This document shows positions 50,184-61,521 of a stretch of 64,000 bases of DNA, one piece after another. This DNA is from Thiobaca trueperi. Lineage in GTDB: Bacteria; Pseudomonadota; Gammaproteobacteria; Chromatiales; Chromatiaceae. The notes under the pieces were generated by a model. The model saw only the letters and a list, made by a program, of their open reading frames with translations, was not told where the DNA came from and ran no database searches. The stretch's first letter is position 1; each line of letters starts with the position of its first letter. The DNA lies in the NCBI RefSeq assembly GCF_004342175.1, contig NZ_SMAO01000002.1:434001-498000 (forward strand), written 5' to 3'. Made by a program: the position numbers and the translations under genes.

Positions 50184-51407
50184 ATGAGCGAAATCGTTTT
50201 GATCAATGTCACCGGCGAGGACCGTCCGGGGATCACGGCTGCCCTGACCCAGATCCTCGCCCGCTACCATGTGCCCATTCTGGACATCGGTCAGTCAACC
50301 ATCCATAACGCCCTGGCGCTGGGTCTGCTGGTCGAGCTGCCGCGTGATGGCGGCGCGGCGCCGGTGTTCCGGGAGCTGTTGTTCAGCGCCCACGGCATGG
50401 GGCTGGATATCCGTTTCACGCCCATTGACGACGACGCTTACGAAGCCTGGGTGCATGATCAGGGCCAGCCGCGCCATGTCCTGACCCTGCTGGGGCGCGA
50501 GATCGAGGCCGAGCACATCGCACGGGTCGCCGCCGTGGTCGCCGAGCGCGGGCTGAATGTGGACCGCATCGCGCGTCTGACCGGGCGTCTGTCGCGCCGC
50601 GACCGGCGTCAGCCGCATGCACTGGCCTCGGTCGAACTCTCGGTGCGTGGCGCGGTCCCGGATCTCTCCGAGCTGCACGGCGCGCTGCTGGCGCTGGGGC
50701 AGGTGATGGAGGTCGATGTCGCGGTTCAGGAGGACGACATCTTCCGGCGCAACCGGCGTCTGGTCTGTTTCGACATGGATTCGACCCTGATCCAGACCGA
50801 GGTGATCGACGAACTGGCGGCGGTAGCCGGGGTCGGCGCGGAAGTGGCGGCCATCACCGAGTCGGCGATGCGCGGCGAACTGGATTTTCAGGCGAGCTTC
50901 CGTCGGCGCATGGCGCTACTCAAGGGGCTTGATGAATCGGTGCTGGCCGGCATCGCCGAGCGTCTGCCCATTACCGAGGGCGCGGATCGTCTGATCGCCA
51001 CGCTCAAGCGGCTCGGCTACAAGGTTGCCATCCTCTCCGGCGGCTTCACCTATTTTGCCGAGCATCTGCAACGGCGTTTTGGCATCGACTATGTTTATGC
51101 CAACCGGCTGGAATTCCACGACGGCAAATTGACCGGCGAGGTGACGGGCGAGATCGTCGATGGCGCGCGCAAGGCGACCCTGCTGCGCGAGATCGCCACG
51201 CGCGAGGGCATTCGTCTGGAGCAGGTGATCGCGGTTGGCGATGGCGCCAACGATCTGCCGATGCTCTCCATCGCCGGGCTGGGAATCGCCTTTCATGCCA
51301 AACCCATTGTGACCCGTCAGGCGCGCCATGCCATCGCCACCGTCGGGCTCGACGGTATCCTCTATCTGCTGGGCATGCGTGATCGGGATGTCGCTGGTTT
51401 GGTTTAG
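50184..51407 (+). CDS. serB: Phosphoserine phosphatase
   Basis: 407 residues from the ATG at 50184 (AGGA seven nt upstream). An N-terminal regulatory region with two ACT-like domains (LINVTGEDRPGITAALTQIL; VLTLLGREIEAEHIARVAAV) is followed by the HAD domain: nucleophile in CFDMDSTLIQTEVIDELA, AILSGGFTYFAEHLQ and GDGANDLPMLSIAGLGIAFH. It makes L-serine from phosphoserine. An in-frame upstream extension crosses the hexamer repeat and is rejected. Confidence 0.97.
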   Translation: MSEIVLINVTGEDRPGITAALTQILARYHVPILDIGQSTIHNALALGLLVELPRDGGAAPVFRELLFSAHGMGLDIRFTPIDDDAYEAWVHDQGQPRHVLTLLGREIEAEHIARVAAVVAERGLNVDRIARLTGRLSRRDRRQPHALASVELSVRGAVPDLSELHGALLALGQVMEVDVAVQEDDIFRRNRRLVCFDMDSTLIQTEVIDELAAVAGVGAEVAAITESAMRGELDFQASFRRRMALLKGLDESVLAGIAERLPITEGADRLIATLKRLGYKVAILSGGFTYFAEHLQRRFGIDYVYANRLEFHDGKLTGEVTGEIVDGARKATLLREIATREGIRLEQVIAVGDGANDLPMLSIAGLGIAFHAKPIVTRQARHAIATVGLDGILYLLGMRDRDVAGLV

Positions 51408-51429
51408 GCGATGCCCATTGCGTTAATTC

Positions 51430-51503
51430 AGACAGGATTGACAGGATTTTTAAAACATTGTTTTAAAAATTTTTAATCCTGAATCATCCTGTTAATCCTG
51501 TCT
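51430..51503. repeat. GGACAGG-type palindromic repeat between serB and the CBS kinase
   Basis: AGACAGGATTGACAGGATTT and AATCATCCTGTTAATCCTGT are the two arms. The centre has a second hairpin, TAAAACATTGTTTTA. It occupies about half of the 150-nt gap. Confidence 0.85.
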
Positions 51504-51557
51504 TCATTCACCATCGCCGCTCGCCATCTCTTACGCCGCCATTTCAGGAGTTCCCGC

Positions 51558-54500
51558 ATGCCCCCGGTCATCGATCTGACGCTCGCCGACATCATGAGTC
51601 GGGTGGTGCGATCCGTGTCGCCGGACTGCGCCCTGTCGGAGGCGGCGCGGCTGATGGCTGAGGCGCGCATCTCCTCGCTGCTGGTGATGGACGGCACCAC
51701 CCCGGTCGGCATCCTCACCGAGCGCGATCTGCTGCGTCTGCTGCATGACCGGGCGGATCCGGAGACCGCCATCGCCGAGGCGATGAGCACGCCGGTTATC
51801 ACCGCGTCGGCGATGCTCGATTTTGCGACCGCCTACCGTCTGTCGCTCAATCAGCAGGTGCGTCATCTGGTGGCGGTGGATGGCGCGGGTCTGGTCGTGG
51901 GGATCGTCAGCGAAACCGATTTTCGCCGGCATCTGGGCGCGCGCTTCCTGGAGCAGATCGACGATCTCAAATCGGTGATGGAACGCGAGCGACCCTTCCT
52001 GGCCCCGGATACGCCACTCGCCGACGCCCTGGGTCTGATGCTGCGTCAGCGGGCGTCCTATGCGCTGGTCGTGGAAGATCAGCGACCACTCGGCATTCTC
52101 ACCGAGCGCGATCTTCCGCGTCTGCTGGTTGATGGGTTCGGCAGTCGGACTGACCGCACCCGGCTGCGCGAGGTCATGCATGCGCCAGTGCGAACGGTGA
52201 GTCAGCATCTTCCGGTGCCGGAGGCGGCGCACCTGATGCAGGAGCAGCGGCTGCGTCATCTGGCGGTGGTGGACGATGCGGGACGGGTGCTGGGTGTGGT
52301 GACCCGCCACAATCTGATGGAGCGGATCAGCGCCAATCTGACCAGAGAAGAGATCTGGTGCCAGACCGAGGCGCTGGCCGCCGAGAAAGACCAGGCCGAG
52401 CGCCAGCTCCGGCAGGCCGAGGCGCGGATCGAGCGACTGACGCAGCTCTATGCCTCGCTGAGTCAGTGCAATCAGGCGATTGTGCGCGCAACCGGCGAGG
52501 ACGAACTGCTCCAGCAGATCTGCCGCAATGCCGTGACCTTCGGCGGCATGGTCCTGGCCTGGGTCGGTTATATCGATCCGGCGACCGGCCAGATCCGCCC
52601 ACGGGTCTGTTTCGGCAGCGGCAGCGACAGTTTGGCGGATCTGGAAATCTCGCTTAACGAAGAGGGTTCATACGCCCAGGATCCCATCGGCGTCGCCATC
52701 CGCACCGGCCAGCCCGACTGGTGTCAGGATATCCTCCAGGATCCGGTCATGGCGTTCTGGCATGCCAGTGCGGCGCGTTATGGCTGGGGCGCCAAGGCCG
52801 TTTTCCCGCTGTTTCGACGCAGTCAGGTGATCGGCGTCTTCTGTCTCTACGCCGCTGCGCCCGGATCCTTCGACGCCGATGCGCGCTGGCTGCTGCAAAC
52901 CATGGCGACCGATCTGTCCTATGCGCTCGATCATTATGTTCTGGTTGCCGAGCACCGGCACCAGGAGGATGAGATCCGGGCGACCAAGGATCGTCTCCAG
53001 GCCGTCATGGATGCGGTCCCTGACCTGATCTGGGTGAAGGATCTCCAGGGCGTCTATCTCGCCTGCAACCGGATGTTCGAGCGTTTGTACGGTGCGCCGG
53101 AGGCGGCGATCCTGGGCAGGACCGATTACGACTTCGTGGACCGGGAGCTTGCCGACTTTTTCCGCACCCATGATCGCAAGGCGCTGGATCAGGGGGGGGT
53201 GAGCGTCAACGAGGAGTGGCTGACCTTTGCTGAGAACGGGTATCACGGACTCTTTGAAACCATCAAGACCCCGGTGCGCGACGCCACGGGTGAGCCGATC
53301 GGGGTGCTCGGAATCGCCCGCGATATCACCGAAACCAAATCGGCCATGATCGAGCTTGATCAGCATCGCCATCATCTGGAAGATCTGGTGTCCTCGCGCA
53401 CCATCGAACTGGAGGTGGCCAACCGTCTGCTGCACCGGAGCGATCTGCGTCTCAAAAAGCTGTTTGAGTTGAGCCAGTTGGCGCCCGATCTGGATGAGCG
53501 CGAGCTGTTGCAGCAGGGGATCGACATGGCGGTGGCGCTGACCGGGAGCGCCGTCGGCTATCTGCATTTTCTTGACGAGAACCAGGAAACCATCCAGCTC
53601 TGCGCCTGGTCGCGCAGCACCCTGGAAGTCTGTGCCGCGCAGACCGATTCACGCCATTATCCGGTCTCTGAGGCGGGCGTCTGGGCAGAAATGGCACGCA
53701 CCGGTCAGCCGGCGATTCACAACGATTATGCCAGGGTGGGAGGGCGTCGCGGCCTGCCCGACGGCCATACCCCCATCGTGCGTCATCTGGGTGTCCCGCT
53801 CAGCGATGGCGGCAGGATCCGCATGCTCATGGGCGTGGGCAACAAGACCAGCGATTACGACGAATCCGATGTGCAGCAGATGCAGCTCATCGCCGATGGG
53901 CTGTGGCGCATTCTGATGCGTCGCCGCGCCGAGCTGGCGCTGGCCGAGGCGCGGGATGCCGCTGAGGTGGCGAGTCGCGCCAAGAGCGCCTTCCTGGCCA
54001 ACATGAGCCATGAGATCCGCACCCCGATGAACGCCATCATCGGTCTTTCCCATCTGCTGGAGCGCGAGATCACCGCCCCCAAACCGCGCGAGCAGATCGC
54101 CCGGATCGGCGAGGCGGCGCAGCATCTGTTGAGCATCATCAACGACATTCTCGACCTGTCCAAGATCGAGGCTGGACAGTTGAGCCTGGATGAAACCGAA
54201 TTTTCACCGCGCCAGCTCATTGACCACACACTCAGTCTTCTGGGTGAACGGGCCGCCGCCAAAGGGCTCATCCTGACCGGCGTCATGGATCCCGAGGTGC
54301 CGCCGCGTCTGCGCGGCGACTCGCTGCGTCTGGGGCAGATTCTGTTGAACTTCGTCGGCAACGCCATCAAGTTTTCAGCCGCTGGCGAGATCCGCATCCG
54401 CGCCGGCCTGAGCGGGAAGGACGGTCAGCGGGTGAGGCTGCGGCTGGAGGTGCGCGATCAGGGGATCGGTCTCACCCCGGAGCAGCGGGCACGTCTGTTT

Positions 54501-55790
54501 CAGCCCTTTGTCCAGGCCGACAGCTCGACCACCCGCCGCTATGGCGGCACCGGTCTGGGACTGGTGATCTGCAAGCGTTTGGTCAGTCTGATGGCAGGAG
54601 AGGTCGGGGTGGAGAGTACATTCGGCGAAGGCAGCACCTTCTGGGTCAGCGTGCCGCTGGCGCCGGTCACGTCCGGGTCATCCGCCACGGCGTCCGGCGC
54701 ACGGCCCGGCGCGGCCAGTCCAGGGCGGTTCCTCGCACACCATTATACCGGCACGCAGCTGCTGCTGGTCGAAGACGATCCCATCAACCAGGAGGTGGCG
54801 CTCGAACTGCTCAGCGCTGTCGGTCTGCTGGTGGATGTGGCGGATGACGGCCAGCAGGCGGTGGCGCGGGTGCGCGATGGCGATCACGCCCTGGTGCTCA
54901 TGGATATCCAGATGCCGGTCATGGATGGACTGACCGCCACCCGCGCCATTCGCCAACTGCCCGGCAGGGCGGATCTCCCGATTCTGGCCATGACCGCCAA
55001 CGCCTTCGATGAAGACCGCCTGCGCTGTCTGGAGGCCGGCATGAACGATCATATCGGCAAGCCGGTGCAGCCCGATCTGCTCTATGCCGCCCTCCTGCGC
55101 TGGCTGCCGCCGATCTCCGGCCCGCTGCCCGTCGCCGGGCCGGAGTCGTCGCCAGATCATCCCGATGCACTGCTGACCGCCGCGCTCGCGACCATGCAGG
55201 GTGTCGATGTGGCGCGCGGTCTACAGGCCGTGGGCGATAATCCGGCCAGCTATGTGCGTCTGCTCAGGCTCTTCATCGAGGGTCATGGCGATGATGCGGC
55301 CACCCTGCGCCAGCATCTCGCATCCGGCGCCTTTGATGACCTGCGACGACTCGCCCATACGCTCAAGGGCATCGCCGCGACGCTCGGTGCCGACAGTCTG
55401 CGTCAGTCCGCCCTGAATCTGGAACAGAGCCTGAGCGAGCCGCTTTCGACACCCGAGCTTGAGACGTGCATCAGCGAGATGGCAGCACAACTGGATCAGT
55501 TTCTGACGCAGATTCAGTCCATCCCCGCCATCCAGTCCAGTTTCGCGCCAGCCTCAGCGCCGCCGGTCTCGCCAGAAGACTGGACCAGGGCGCGGCCCGT
55601 GCTTGCTGAACTCGAGTCGCTGCTGGCGGCTGACGATACCCGCGCGCTGGATTTCTGGATGAATGCGGGCGAACGCATCCAGATGGTGCTGGGCGCTCAG
55701 GCCGCCCGGCTGGAAGCGGAGATCAGGCGTTTCGATTACGATGAAGCCCTGCAGACGCTGCGGATGGCGTTCAAGACGCTCAACCCTTAA
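51558..55790 (+). CDS. CBS-domain hybrid histidine kinase (4xCBS-GAF-PAS-GAF-HisKA-HATPase-REC-Hpt)
   Basis: 1410 residues, AGGAG before the ATG, no membrane helix. Four CBS motifs (residues ~1-265: [64 protein letters not shown]) form two Bateman modules that usually bind adenine nucleotides. A coiled coil, a GAF, a PAS (~480-595) and a GAF_2-like domain (~625-785) follow. HisKA H818 ([15 protein letters not shown]), HATPase, receiver D1116 ([11 protein letters not shown]), Hpt H1267 (AHTLKGIAA) and a C-terminal helical tail like that of the 10333 kinase complete it. It could link energy state to signalling (inference). Confidence 0.92.
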   Translation: MPPVIDLTLADIMSRVVRSVSPDCALSEAARLMAEARISSLLVMDGTTPVGILTERDLLRLLHDRADPETAIAEAMSTPVITASAMLDFATAYRLSLNQQVRHLVAVDGAGLVVGIVSETDFRRHLGARFLEQIDDLKSVMERERPFLAPDTPLADALGLMLRQRASYALVVEDQRPLGILTERDLPRLLVDGFGSRTDRTRLREVMHAPVRTVSQHLPVPEAAHLMQEQRLRHLAVVDDAGRVLGVVTRHNLMERISANLTREEIWCQTEALAAEKDQAERQLRQAEARIERLTQLYASLSQCNQAIVRATGEDELLQQICRNAVTFGGMVLAWVGYIDPATGQIRPRVCFGSGSDSLADLEISLNEEGSYAQDPIGVAIRTGQPDWCQDILQDPVMAFWHASAARYGWGAKAVFPLFRRSQVIGVFCLYAAAPGSFDADARWLLQTMATDLSYALDHYVLVAEHRHQEDEIRATKDRLQAVMDAVPDLIWVKDLQGVYLACNRMFERLYGAPEAAILGRTDYDFVDRELADFFRTHDRKALDQGGVSVNEEWLTFAENGYHGLFETIKTPVRDATGEPIGVLGIARDITETKSAMIELDQHRHHLEDLVSSRTIELEVANRLLHRSDLRLKKLFELSQLAPDLDERELLQQGIDMAVALTGSAVGYLHFLDENQETIQLCAWSRSTLEVCAAQTDSRHYPVSEAGVWAEMARTGQPAIHNDYARVGGRRGLPDGHTPIVRHLGVPLSDGGRIRMLMGVGNKTSDYDESDVQQMQLIADGLWRILMRRRAELALAEARDAAEVASRAKSAFLANMSHEIRTPMNAIIGLSHLLEREITAPKPREQIARIGEAAQHLLSIINDILDLSKIEAGQLSLDETEFSPRQLIDHTLSLLGERAAAKGLILTGVMDPEVPPRLRGDSLRLGQILLNFVGNAIKFSAAGEIRIRAGLSGKDGQRVRLRLEVRDQGIGLTPEQRARLFQPFVQADSSTTRRYGGTGLGLVICKRLVSLMAGEVGVESTFGEGSTFWVSVPLAPVTSGSSATASGARPGAASPGRFLAHHYTGTQLLLVEDDPINQEVALELLSAVGLLVDVADDGQQAVARVRDGDHALVLMDIQMPVMDGLTATRAIRQLPGRADLPILAMTANAFDEDRLRCLEAGMNDHIGKPVQPDLLYAALLRWLPPISGPLPVAGPESSPDHPDALLTAALATMQGVDVARGLQAVGDNPASYVRLLRLFIEGHGDDAATLRQHLASGAFDDLRRLAHTLKGIAATLGADSLRQSALNLEQSLSEPLSTPELETCISEMAAQLDQFLTQIQSIPAIQSSFAPASAPPVSPEDWTRARPVLAELESLLAADDTRALDFWMNAGERIQMVLGAQAARLEAEIRRFDYDEALQTLRMAFKTLNP

Positions 55791-55956
55791 GAGACGTATC
55801 CCTTAAGAGAGTCATCAACTGCCAAGCCGCCTGTGCGGCGGCATCTTCCCGATAGAACAGGCGTGCAACGAGGCATCCAAGTGGTGATGACACGGCATCC
55901 CGCCTTTCTCATGCAACCGCACCCGGCCCGTGCGTCCTCCCTCCATCAAGGCGACC

Positions 55957-56802
55957 ATGAAAATTCCCAAACGTCTCGAACCCCTGGTCCATGAAGGACT
56001 GATCGATGAAGTCCTCGGCTCGCTCAAAAGCGGCAAAGAGGCAGCGGTCTATGTGGTGCGCGCTGAAGGCGCCATTCGCTGCGCCAAGGTCTACAAAGCC
56101 GTCAATCAACGCGGTTTTCACAAGCAGGCGCTCTATCGCGAAGGGCGTCAGGTGCGCGGCAGCCGTCAGGCGCGGGCGATGGCGAAGGGTTCCCGCTATG
56201 GTCGCCAGGAACAGGAAGACGTGTGGCAGAACACCGAAGTCGATGCGCTCTATCGTCTGGCAGCGGCCGGGGTGCGGGTGCCCCAGCCGTATCAGTTCAT
56301 CGATGGTGTCCTGCTGATGGAGCTGATCACCGACGCCGACGGCGAGGCGGCGCCCCGGCTGAACGATCTGGATCTGACGCCGGCGCAGGCGCTGGCCTAT
56401 CACGGCTCACTGATCGCCGACGTGGTGAAGATGCTCTGCATCGGACTGGTCCATGGCGATCTCTCCGAATTCAATGTGCTGGTCGATGCCCAGGGGCCGG
56501 TGATCATCGATCTCCCCCAGGCCGTCGATGCCGCCGCCAACAACCATGCGCCCTGGATGCTCAAGCGGGATGTCGGCAATCTGGCGGCGTATTTTGGTCA
56601 GTTTGCGCCGGAACTCCTGACCACCAGCTATGGCGAGGAAATCTGGCATCTGTACGAACACGGCCATCTGACGCCGGAGGTCGCCCTCACCGGCCATTTC
56701 AAAGGCCAGCATCAGCGGGTTGATCTCGACAGCATCCTGAGCGAAATCCACGACGCTGAAGAGGAGGCGCGACGGCGTCGGGAGATGCGCGAAAACGCCT
56801 GA
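55957..56802 (+). CDS. RIO-type serine/threonine kinase
   Basis: 281 residues from the ATG at 55957 (MKIPKRLEPLVHEGLIDEVL). The kinase site is complete: GKEAAVYVVRAEGAIRCAKVYK (ATP Lys), catalytic HGDLSEFNVLV and metal IIDLPQAVDAA. A basic/glutamine stretch (GRQVRGSRQARAMAKGSRYG) lies near residues 62-85 and a charged tail at the end. Bacterial RIO kinases of this PA4780-like group phosphorylate unknown targets. It sits 166 nt after the CBS kinase gene. Confidence 0.9.
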   Translation: MKIPKRLEPLVHEGLIDEVLGSLKSGKEAAVYVVRAEGAIRCAKVYKAVNQRGFHKQALYREGRQVRGSRQARAMAKGSRYGRQEQEDVWQNTEVDALYRLAAAGVRVPQPYQFIDGVLLMELITDADGEAAPRLNDLDLTPAQALAYHGSLIADVVKMLCIGLVHGDLSEFNVLVDAQGPVIIDLPQAVDAAANNHAPWMLKRDVGNLAAYFGQFAPELLTTSYGEEIWHLYEHGHLTPEVALTGHFKGQHQRVDLDSILSEIHDAEEEARRRREMRENA

Positions 56803-56955
56803 TGGCGAATGCGGCGCTCTATCCCGACCCTGAGCGGAGCGGTTTCTCGCAACCCATTCGGCCAACGGTTATCTCAGCCTGGAAATCAATCCGACAGTTG
56901 CGGCATGAGCCGATGGCCGGTAGTGTGAGGCGCTTTTCGCGATGAGGACATCCGC

Positions 56956-57348
56956 GTGCAACACCTGCCCACCCTGACACTCAACGACCAGCATGACCAG
57001 CCGCAGACCATCGAAGGCGGCACCCGTTATCTGATTTTTGCCGCCGAAAAAGCCGCCGCCTCAGTGGTGGACGCCGTCCTTGAAGATCAGACCGGAGACG
57101 GTCTGGCCGCCGCCGGGATTCGCCTCGTCGCCGACATCAGTGCGATGCCGCAGATGGTGATCACGATGTTCGCCTTGCCCAAGCTGCGCAAGCGTCCCTA
57201 TCCGATCCTCCTCGGACGCACAGCGGACGACACGCGCGTGTTGCCGCGCGAGCCGGGGAAGGTGACGGTCATGGCGGCGGACACCGGCCAGGTTCATTTC
57301 ATTGACGATGTGGACGTTTTGCGGGCGACCCTGGGTCTCACCGGATAG
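56956..57348 (+). CDS. Hypothetical protein, thioredoxin-fold-like
   Basis: 130 residues with a GTG start, 14 nt after a GAGGACA site. The sequence begins with LPTLTLNDQHDQPQTIEGGT and contains YLIFAAEKAAASVVDAVLED and MVITMFALPKLRKRPYPILL. This resembles small uncharacterised proteins with a redoxin-like start but no CxxC pair. The conserved FALPKLRKRPY stretch argues for a real protein. No function can be given. Confidence 0.65.
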   Translation: MQHLPTLTLNDQHDQPQTIEGGTRYLIFAAEKAAASVVDAVLEDQTGDGLAAAGIRLVADISAMPQMVITMFALPKLRKRPYPILLGRTADDTRVLPREPGKVTVMAADTGQVHFIDDVDVLRATLGLTG

Positions 57349-57462
57349 TGAACGCACCTCAGGAACTGGGGTAAACTCAAAGCGACCCGGCAGATGGCCG
57401 GCAGGCGCGCCATCTGAACAGAATTAACTCGTGTAAATCGCATAGCGAGCGAGGGTGAGTGG

Positions 57463-60216
57463 ATGGAAGACTCTCACGGCAGTCGGCGCGTCTGGCGGGC
57501 CTGGGTCGTGCTGGCGATGGGGCTGACCCTGACCACGCTCGCCACCCTGTATACCGAGCGGGATGTGGAGTCCCTGCATCGCCGCGAGCTGGTGCTGATT
57601 GGCGAGGAGATCGCGGCCCGGATCGACGCCCGGCTCCATGCCCATGCCCAGGTGCTGCGGAGCGGGGCGGCCTTCTTCGCCGGTTCTGAGGATGTCACGC
57701 GGAACGAATGGCGCGAATTCATCGTGCGCAGCAGGATCGATCTGAATCTCCCCGGCATTCAGGGCATTGGTTTTTCGCTGCTGATTCCGGCCAGCGAACT
57801 GGCGGCGCATCTCGACAGGATCCGCGCCCAGGGCTTTCCGGATTATCGGATTCGACCCGAAGGCGAACGTGATCCCTATACCGCGATCATCTATCTGGAG
57901 CCTTTCTCCGGGCGCAATCTGCGCGCCTTTGGCTATGACATGTTCTCCGAGCCGGTGCGGCGGGCGGCCATGGAGCATGCGCGGGACAAGGATCTGGCGG
58001 CGCTCTCCGGCAAGGTGCAGTTGGTGCAGGAGACGGAGCAGGACGTTCAGGCCGGGACGCTCATGTATGTGCCGGTCTATCGCACCGACCTGCCGACCGA
58101 CACCATTGAGCAGCGCCGCGCCGCGCTGCTCGGCTGGGTCTACAGCCCTTACCGGATGAACGATCTCATGGCCGGTATCGTGGGCGACTGGGAGCGTAAT
58201 GGTGGCCGGGAGATTCATCTCCTGATCCATGACGGCGATCGGATCGCGCCCGAGACCCTGCTTTACGACAATCCCGCCGATTTCCAGCCTCCGTCCAACG
58301 GGTTCAGACCAGCGACCCGAATCGATGATCATCCTTCCGGCGCCTCGCGCCTTGAGGCATCGGACGCCGTGCATCGGGTCATCGATTTCAATGGGAATCG
58401 CTGGACCCTGAGTCTGGCGCGACCTGGTCTCCAGACCGGCTTTTTTCATGACTACCGGATCTGGTCGGTGGCGCTCATCGGCAGCGTCATCAGCCTTCTG
58501 CTCACCGCGCTCGTCCTGGCGCTCATCGAGGTCCGCGCCCGTGCGCGGGAACTGCTCATGGAACTGGCGGCGCGCAAACGGGCCGAGAGCGAGCTGCTGG
58601 CGCGCGAATCGCTCCTGCGCGCGACCGTGGACAACGTGCCCTTCGAGTTCTGGGCGCGCGACTGCGAGGGACGCTGTTTCATGGAGAACGCGCCCCTGGT
58701 GGCGCATTGGGGCAGCATTCTCGGACTGCGCCCGGAAGAGACCAGAACGACCCCGGAGGAACTGGCGATCTGGCAGTCCAACAACCGTCGCGCCCTGGCG
58801 GGGGAGATCGTGGACGAGGAAGTGGTGTATGTCGTCAACGATGAACTGCGCGTCTTTCAGAACATCATCGTCCCGATCCGCGTCGGTGACGGGATCCAGG
58901 GCATTCTGGGCCTGAACATCGACATCAGCGAGCGCAGGCGGGCAGAGGACGATCTGGAGGAATATCGCGTCCATCTTGAATCGCTGGTCGAGTCGCGGAC
59001 GCGGGAGCTGATCGAGGCGCGCGACGCCGCCGAGTCAGCCAGCCGGGCCAAGGGCAATTTCCTGGCGAACATGAGCCACGAGATCCGCACTCCGATGAAC
59101 GCCATCCTCGGCCTGAATCATCTGCTGCTGAAAGAGGTCAGCGCATCCACCGCGCCCAGGATGCATGACTGGCTGCTCAAGGTCGGTGAGGCCGCCGCGC
59201 ATCTGTTGCAGATCATCGACGATATCCTCGATCTGTCCAAGATTGAATCCGATCATCTCACGCTGGACATGCGCGAATTTTCGCTTGTCCGAGTGATTGA
59301 GAATGTGTTCAGCCTGCTGGGTGAGCGCGCACGCGGCAAGGGGCTGACCCTGGCTCGTGAGATTGCCCCCGAGATTCCGGCGCAACTGGTCGGGGATGCG
59401 CTGCGTCTGCGACAGGTGCTGCTCAATTTCGTCAGCAATGCCATCAAATTCTCCGAGCAGGGTCGGATCGTCGTGCGCGCCCGGCTCATTCAGGATGACG
59501 GCGAGGAGGTTCTGGTGCGTCTGGAGGTCGAAGACCAGGGTATCGGCATGACGCCGGAGCAGCAGTCGCGTCTGTTCGAGCCATTCGTTCAGGCCGACGA
59601 CTCGACCACCCGTCGCTTCGGCGGTACGGGTCTGGGGCTGGTGATCGCCAAGCGTCTGGCGCATCTGATGGGTGGGCAGGTCGGTGTCATCAGTGCAATG
59701 GGGAGAGGGAGCGCCTTCTGGATGACCGCGTGGCTGCGTCGGGTCGAACCGGTTGTGTCCGTCTCCACGTCAGCCCCTGCGCTGATCGAGCCGTCGTCAT
59801 CTCTGGCGGAGCAGCTCATCGCCCGGCGTCATGCCGGTTTGCGTGTGCTGCTGGTCGAAGACGACCCGGTCAATCAGGAGGTCGCCCTGGTGCTGCTTGA
59901 GAGTACCGGACTGATGGTGGATGTCGTCGATAACGGACAGCAGGCGGTGGAACGGGTGCGCGAACAGGATTACGCGCTGGTGCTCATGGATGTGCAGATG
60001 CCCGTCCTCAATGGTCTGGACGCCACCCGCGCCATTCGCAGGCTGCCAGGATGCGAACATCTGCCGATCATCGCCTTGACCGCCAACGCCTTCCTTGAGG
60101 ATCGGGGGCAATGTCTGGCGGCGGGCATGAATGACCACATCAGCAAGCCGGTGGAGCCGGAGCAGCTCTATCGCGCGCTCCTCAAATGGCTGCCGGGCGC
60201 ACCTGACAGCCACTGA
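57463..60216 (+). CDS. CHASE-domain hybrid histidine kinase
   Basis: 917 residues with GAGGGTGAG before the ATG. Membrane helix 1 (~10-30), an extracytoplasmic CHASE domain (~70-230: [44 protein letters not shown]), helix 2 (~330-350, [20 protein letters not shown]), PAS (~380-490), HisKA with H539 ([15 protein letters not shown]), HATPase ([12 protein letters not shown]) and a receiver with D843 ([11 protein letters not shown]). There is no Hpt, so a separate phosphotransfer protein is expected. CHASE domains sense small external molecules; the ligand is unknown. Confidence 0.93.
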   Translation: MEDSHGSRRVWRAWVVLAMGLTLTTLATLYTERDVESLHRRELVLIGEEIAARIDARLHAHAQVLRSGAAFFAGSEDVTRNEWREFIVRSRIDLNLPGIQGIGFSLLIPASELAAHLDRIRAQGFPDYRIRPEGERDPYTAIIYLEPFSGRNLRAFGYDMFSEPVRRAAMEHARDKDLAALSGKVQLVQETEQDVQAGTLMYVPVYRTDLPTDTIEQRRAALLGWVYSPYRMNDLMAGIVGDWERNGGREIHLLIHDGDRIAPETLLYDNPADFQPPSNGFRPATRIDDHPSGASRLEASDAVHRVIDFNGNRWTLSLARPGLQTGFFHDYRIWSVALIGSVISLLLTALVLALIEVRARARELLMELAARKRAESELLARESLLRATVDNVPFEFWARDCEGRCFMENAPLVAHWGSILGLRPEETRTTPEELAIWQSNNRRALAGEIVDEEVVYVVNDELRVFQNIIVPIRVGDGIQGILGLNIDISERRRAEDDLEEYRVHLESLVESRTRELIEARDAAESASRAKGNFLANMSHEIRTPMNAILGLNHLLLKEVSASTAPRMHDWLLKVGEAAAHLLQIIDDILDLSKIESDHLTLDMREFSLVRVIENVFSLLGERARGKGLTLAREIAPEIPAQLVGDALRLRQVLLNFVSNAIKFSEQGRIVVRARLIQDDGEEVLVRLEVEDQGIGMTPEQQSRLFEPFVQADDSTTRRFGGTGLGLVIAKRLAHLMGGQVGVISAMGRGSAFWMTAWLRRVEPVVSVSTSAPALIEPSSSLAEQLIARRHAGLRVLLVEDDPVNQEVALVLLESTGLMVDVVDNGQQAVERVREQDYALVLMDVQMPVLNGLDATRAIRRLPGCEHLPIIALTANAFLEDRGQCLAAGMNDHISKPVEPEQLYRALLKWLPGAPDSH

Positions 60217-60224
60217 GAAACAAC

Positions 60225-60307
60225 CGTTGTCGTTGTCGTTGTCGTCTTCGGCTTGCGAGTCTTCGATTACGACAACGAAAAACAACGAACGATCTCGGGA
60301 TTTCCAG
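60225..60307. repeat. Hexanucleotide hairpin repeat, copy 2 (3 + 1 units)
   Basis: Three CGTTGT units (60225-60242), then GTCTTCGGCTTGCGAGTCTT, one ACGACA unit and a degenerate ACGAAAAACAACGAACG. The tail CTCGGGATTTCCA matches copy 1. It starts 8 nt after the CHASE kinase stop and leads into a palindromic composite. Confidence 0.88.
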
Positions 60308-60316
60308 GGTTCTGCG

Positions 60317-60510
60317 CTAAACCGCGTCCAGTGCGATATGCGTAATTTTCAATTTGTGTTTAGCTCTGGGGAAGTCAACGACATCAGTGGGGCGCGGTTT
60401 AAAATTTTATATTTTTTAATATCTTAAACCGCGCCAGATCCGATAATCCTTGAGTCTGCCAGGGTCGATCTGATCCACAAAGATCGCATGCCGTGCTGGG
60501 CGCGGTTTAG
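60317..60510 (-). repeat. TTAA-bordered palindromic composite, copy 6
   Basis: In plus order: unit B 60321-60398 (78 bp), linker 60399-60427 (29 bp), unit A 60428-60506 (79 bp). The borders are CTAA and TTAG; the latter supplies the TAA stop of the dehydrogenase gene (minus strand 60509-60507). Confidence 0.92.
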
Positions 60511-61259
60511 GGATAATCCTGACGGGTGGGACGCACGATGAGATCGCTGATATGCACATGCGGCGGCTGTGCGACGATGAAGTGAATGGCGTTCGCCACG
60601 TCTTCCCCAACCAGCAGTGGACCAAAGCGATCCTCAAAGCCCTGCACCATCTCATCCTGGTAGCCGGCCACCGCCTGAAATCCGCTCACCACGATGCCGG
60701 GTTCCACCAGCGAGACCCGAATCCCCAGCGGTCCCACTTCGCGCCGCAGCCCTTCGGCCAGCGCATGCACGGCAAACTTGGTAGAACCGTAGACGGCGCT
60801 GAAGGGCGAGATATGCCGCCCAACCACTGAGCCGACGATGACGATATCCGCTGCCGTTCCTGTCTCGTGCGCGGCCAGCAGGCGCTGTGCAGCCTGTTGC
60901 AGCAGTGCCAGGGTGCCGGTCAGATTGATTCTGACCACCGCCTCGAATTGGGACAGATCGGCGTCCTTGACCGACCCGCCCAGGCCGCGTCCGGCATTGG
61001 CGACGACGATGTCGGCCGATCGTCCGAATCGCTCAAGGGCGGTGTCGAACAGCCGTTCCACGACGGCTTGATCCGAGGCATCCCCTGCGACCCCGCAGAA
61101 TGCGGGGCCGATGCTTTCTTCGAGTGCTGCCAGTTTGGCCGCATTGCGCCCATTGCCAATGACCGCAAAGCCGGCGGCGGCGAAGCGTTTGGCCGTTGCC
61201 TCGCCAATCCCGGAGGTCGCTCCGGTGACAATCGCGATGCGTGAAAATGATTCAGACAT
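60507..61259 (-). CDS. Short-chain dehydrogenase/reductase
   Basis: 250 residues from the ATG at 61259 (MSESFSRIAIVTGATSGIGE), GGGAG 13 nt upstream. Classical SDR motifs: TGATSGIG cofactor loop, NAGRGLGG, catalytic Ser in GSVVGRH and YGSTK (Y-x3-K). It is close to YdfG-like NADP-dependent hydroxy-acid dehydrogenases; substrate uncertain. The gene is bracketed by two palindromic composites in the same orientation, and its stop codon lies in the border of one. Confidence 0.9.
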   Translation of the reverse strand: MSESFSRIAIVTGATSGIGEATAKRFAAAGFAVIGNGRNAAKLAALEESIGPAFCGVAGDASDQAVVERLFDTALERFGRSADIVVANAGRGLGGSVKDADLSQFEAVVRINLTGTLALLQQAAQRLLAAHETGTAADIVIVGSVVGRHISPFSAVYGSTKFAVHALAEGLRREVGPLGIRVSLVEPGIVVSGFQAVAGYQDEMVQGFEDRFGPLLVGEDVANAIHFIVAQPPHVHISDLIVRPTRQDYP

Positions 61260-61275
61260 GTTTTCTGCTCCCAAT

Positions 61276-61470
61276 TTAAACCGCGTCCAGCGCGATATGC
61301 GTCATTTTCAGTTTGTGTTTAGCTTTGGAGATGTCATCGACCTCAGTGGAGACGCGGTTTAAAATTTTATATTTTTTAATATCTTAAACCGCGCCAGATC
61401 TAACGGTCGTCGATGCTGCCAAGGCCGCCCCAATCCCCAAACATCACATACCGCACCGGGCGCGGTTTAA
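61276..61470 (-). repeat. TTAA-bordered palindromic composite, copy 7
   Basis: Unit B 61280-61358 (79 bp), linker 61359-61387 (29 bp), unit A 61388-61466 (79 bp), TTAA on both sides. The right TTAA continues as TTAATCCTGTCCATTG, an arm of the GGACAGG family. The unit B end lies 16 nt before the dehydrogenase ATG. Confidence 0.93.
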
Positions 61471-61482
61471 TCCTGTCCATTG
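61467..61482. repeat. Half copy of the GGACAGG repeat (right arm)
   Basis: TTAATCCTGTCCATTG directly abuts composite 7; the left arm is not found on the other side. Confidence 0.6.
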
Positions 61483-61521
61483 ACGGCGTTTCGGGCGGGT
61501 ACGAACGAACTTTCCCGGAAT

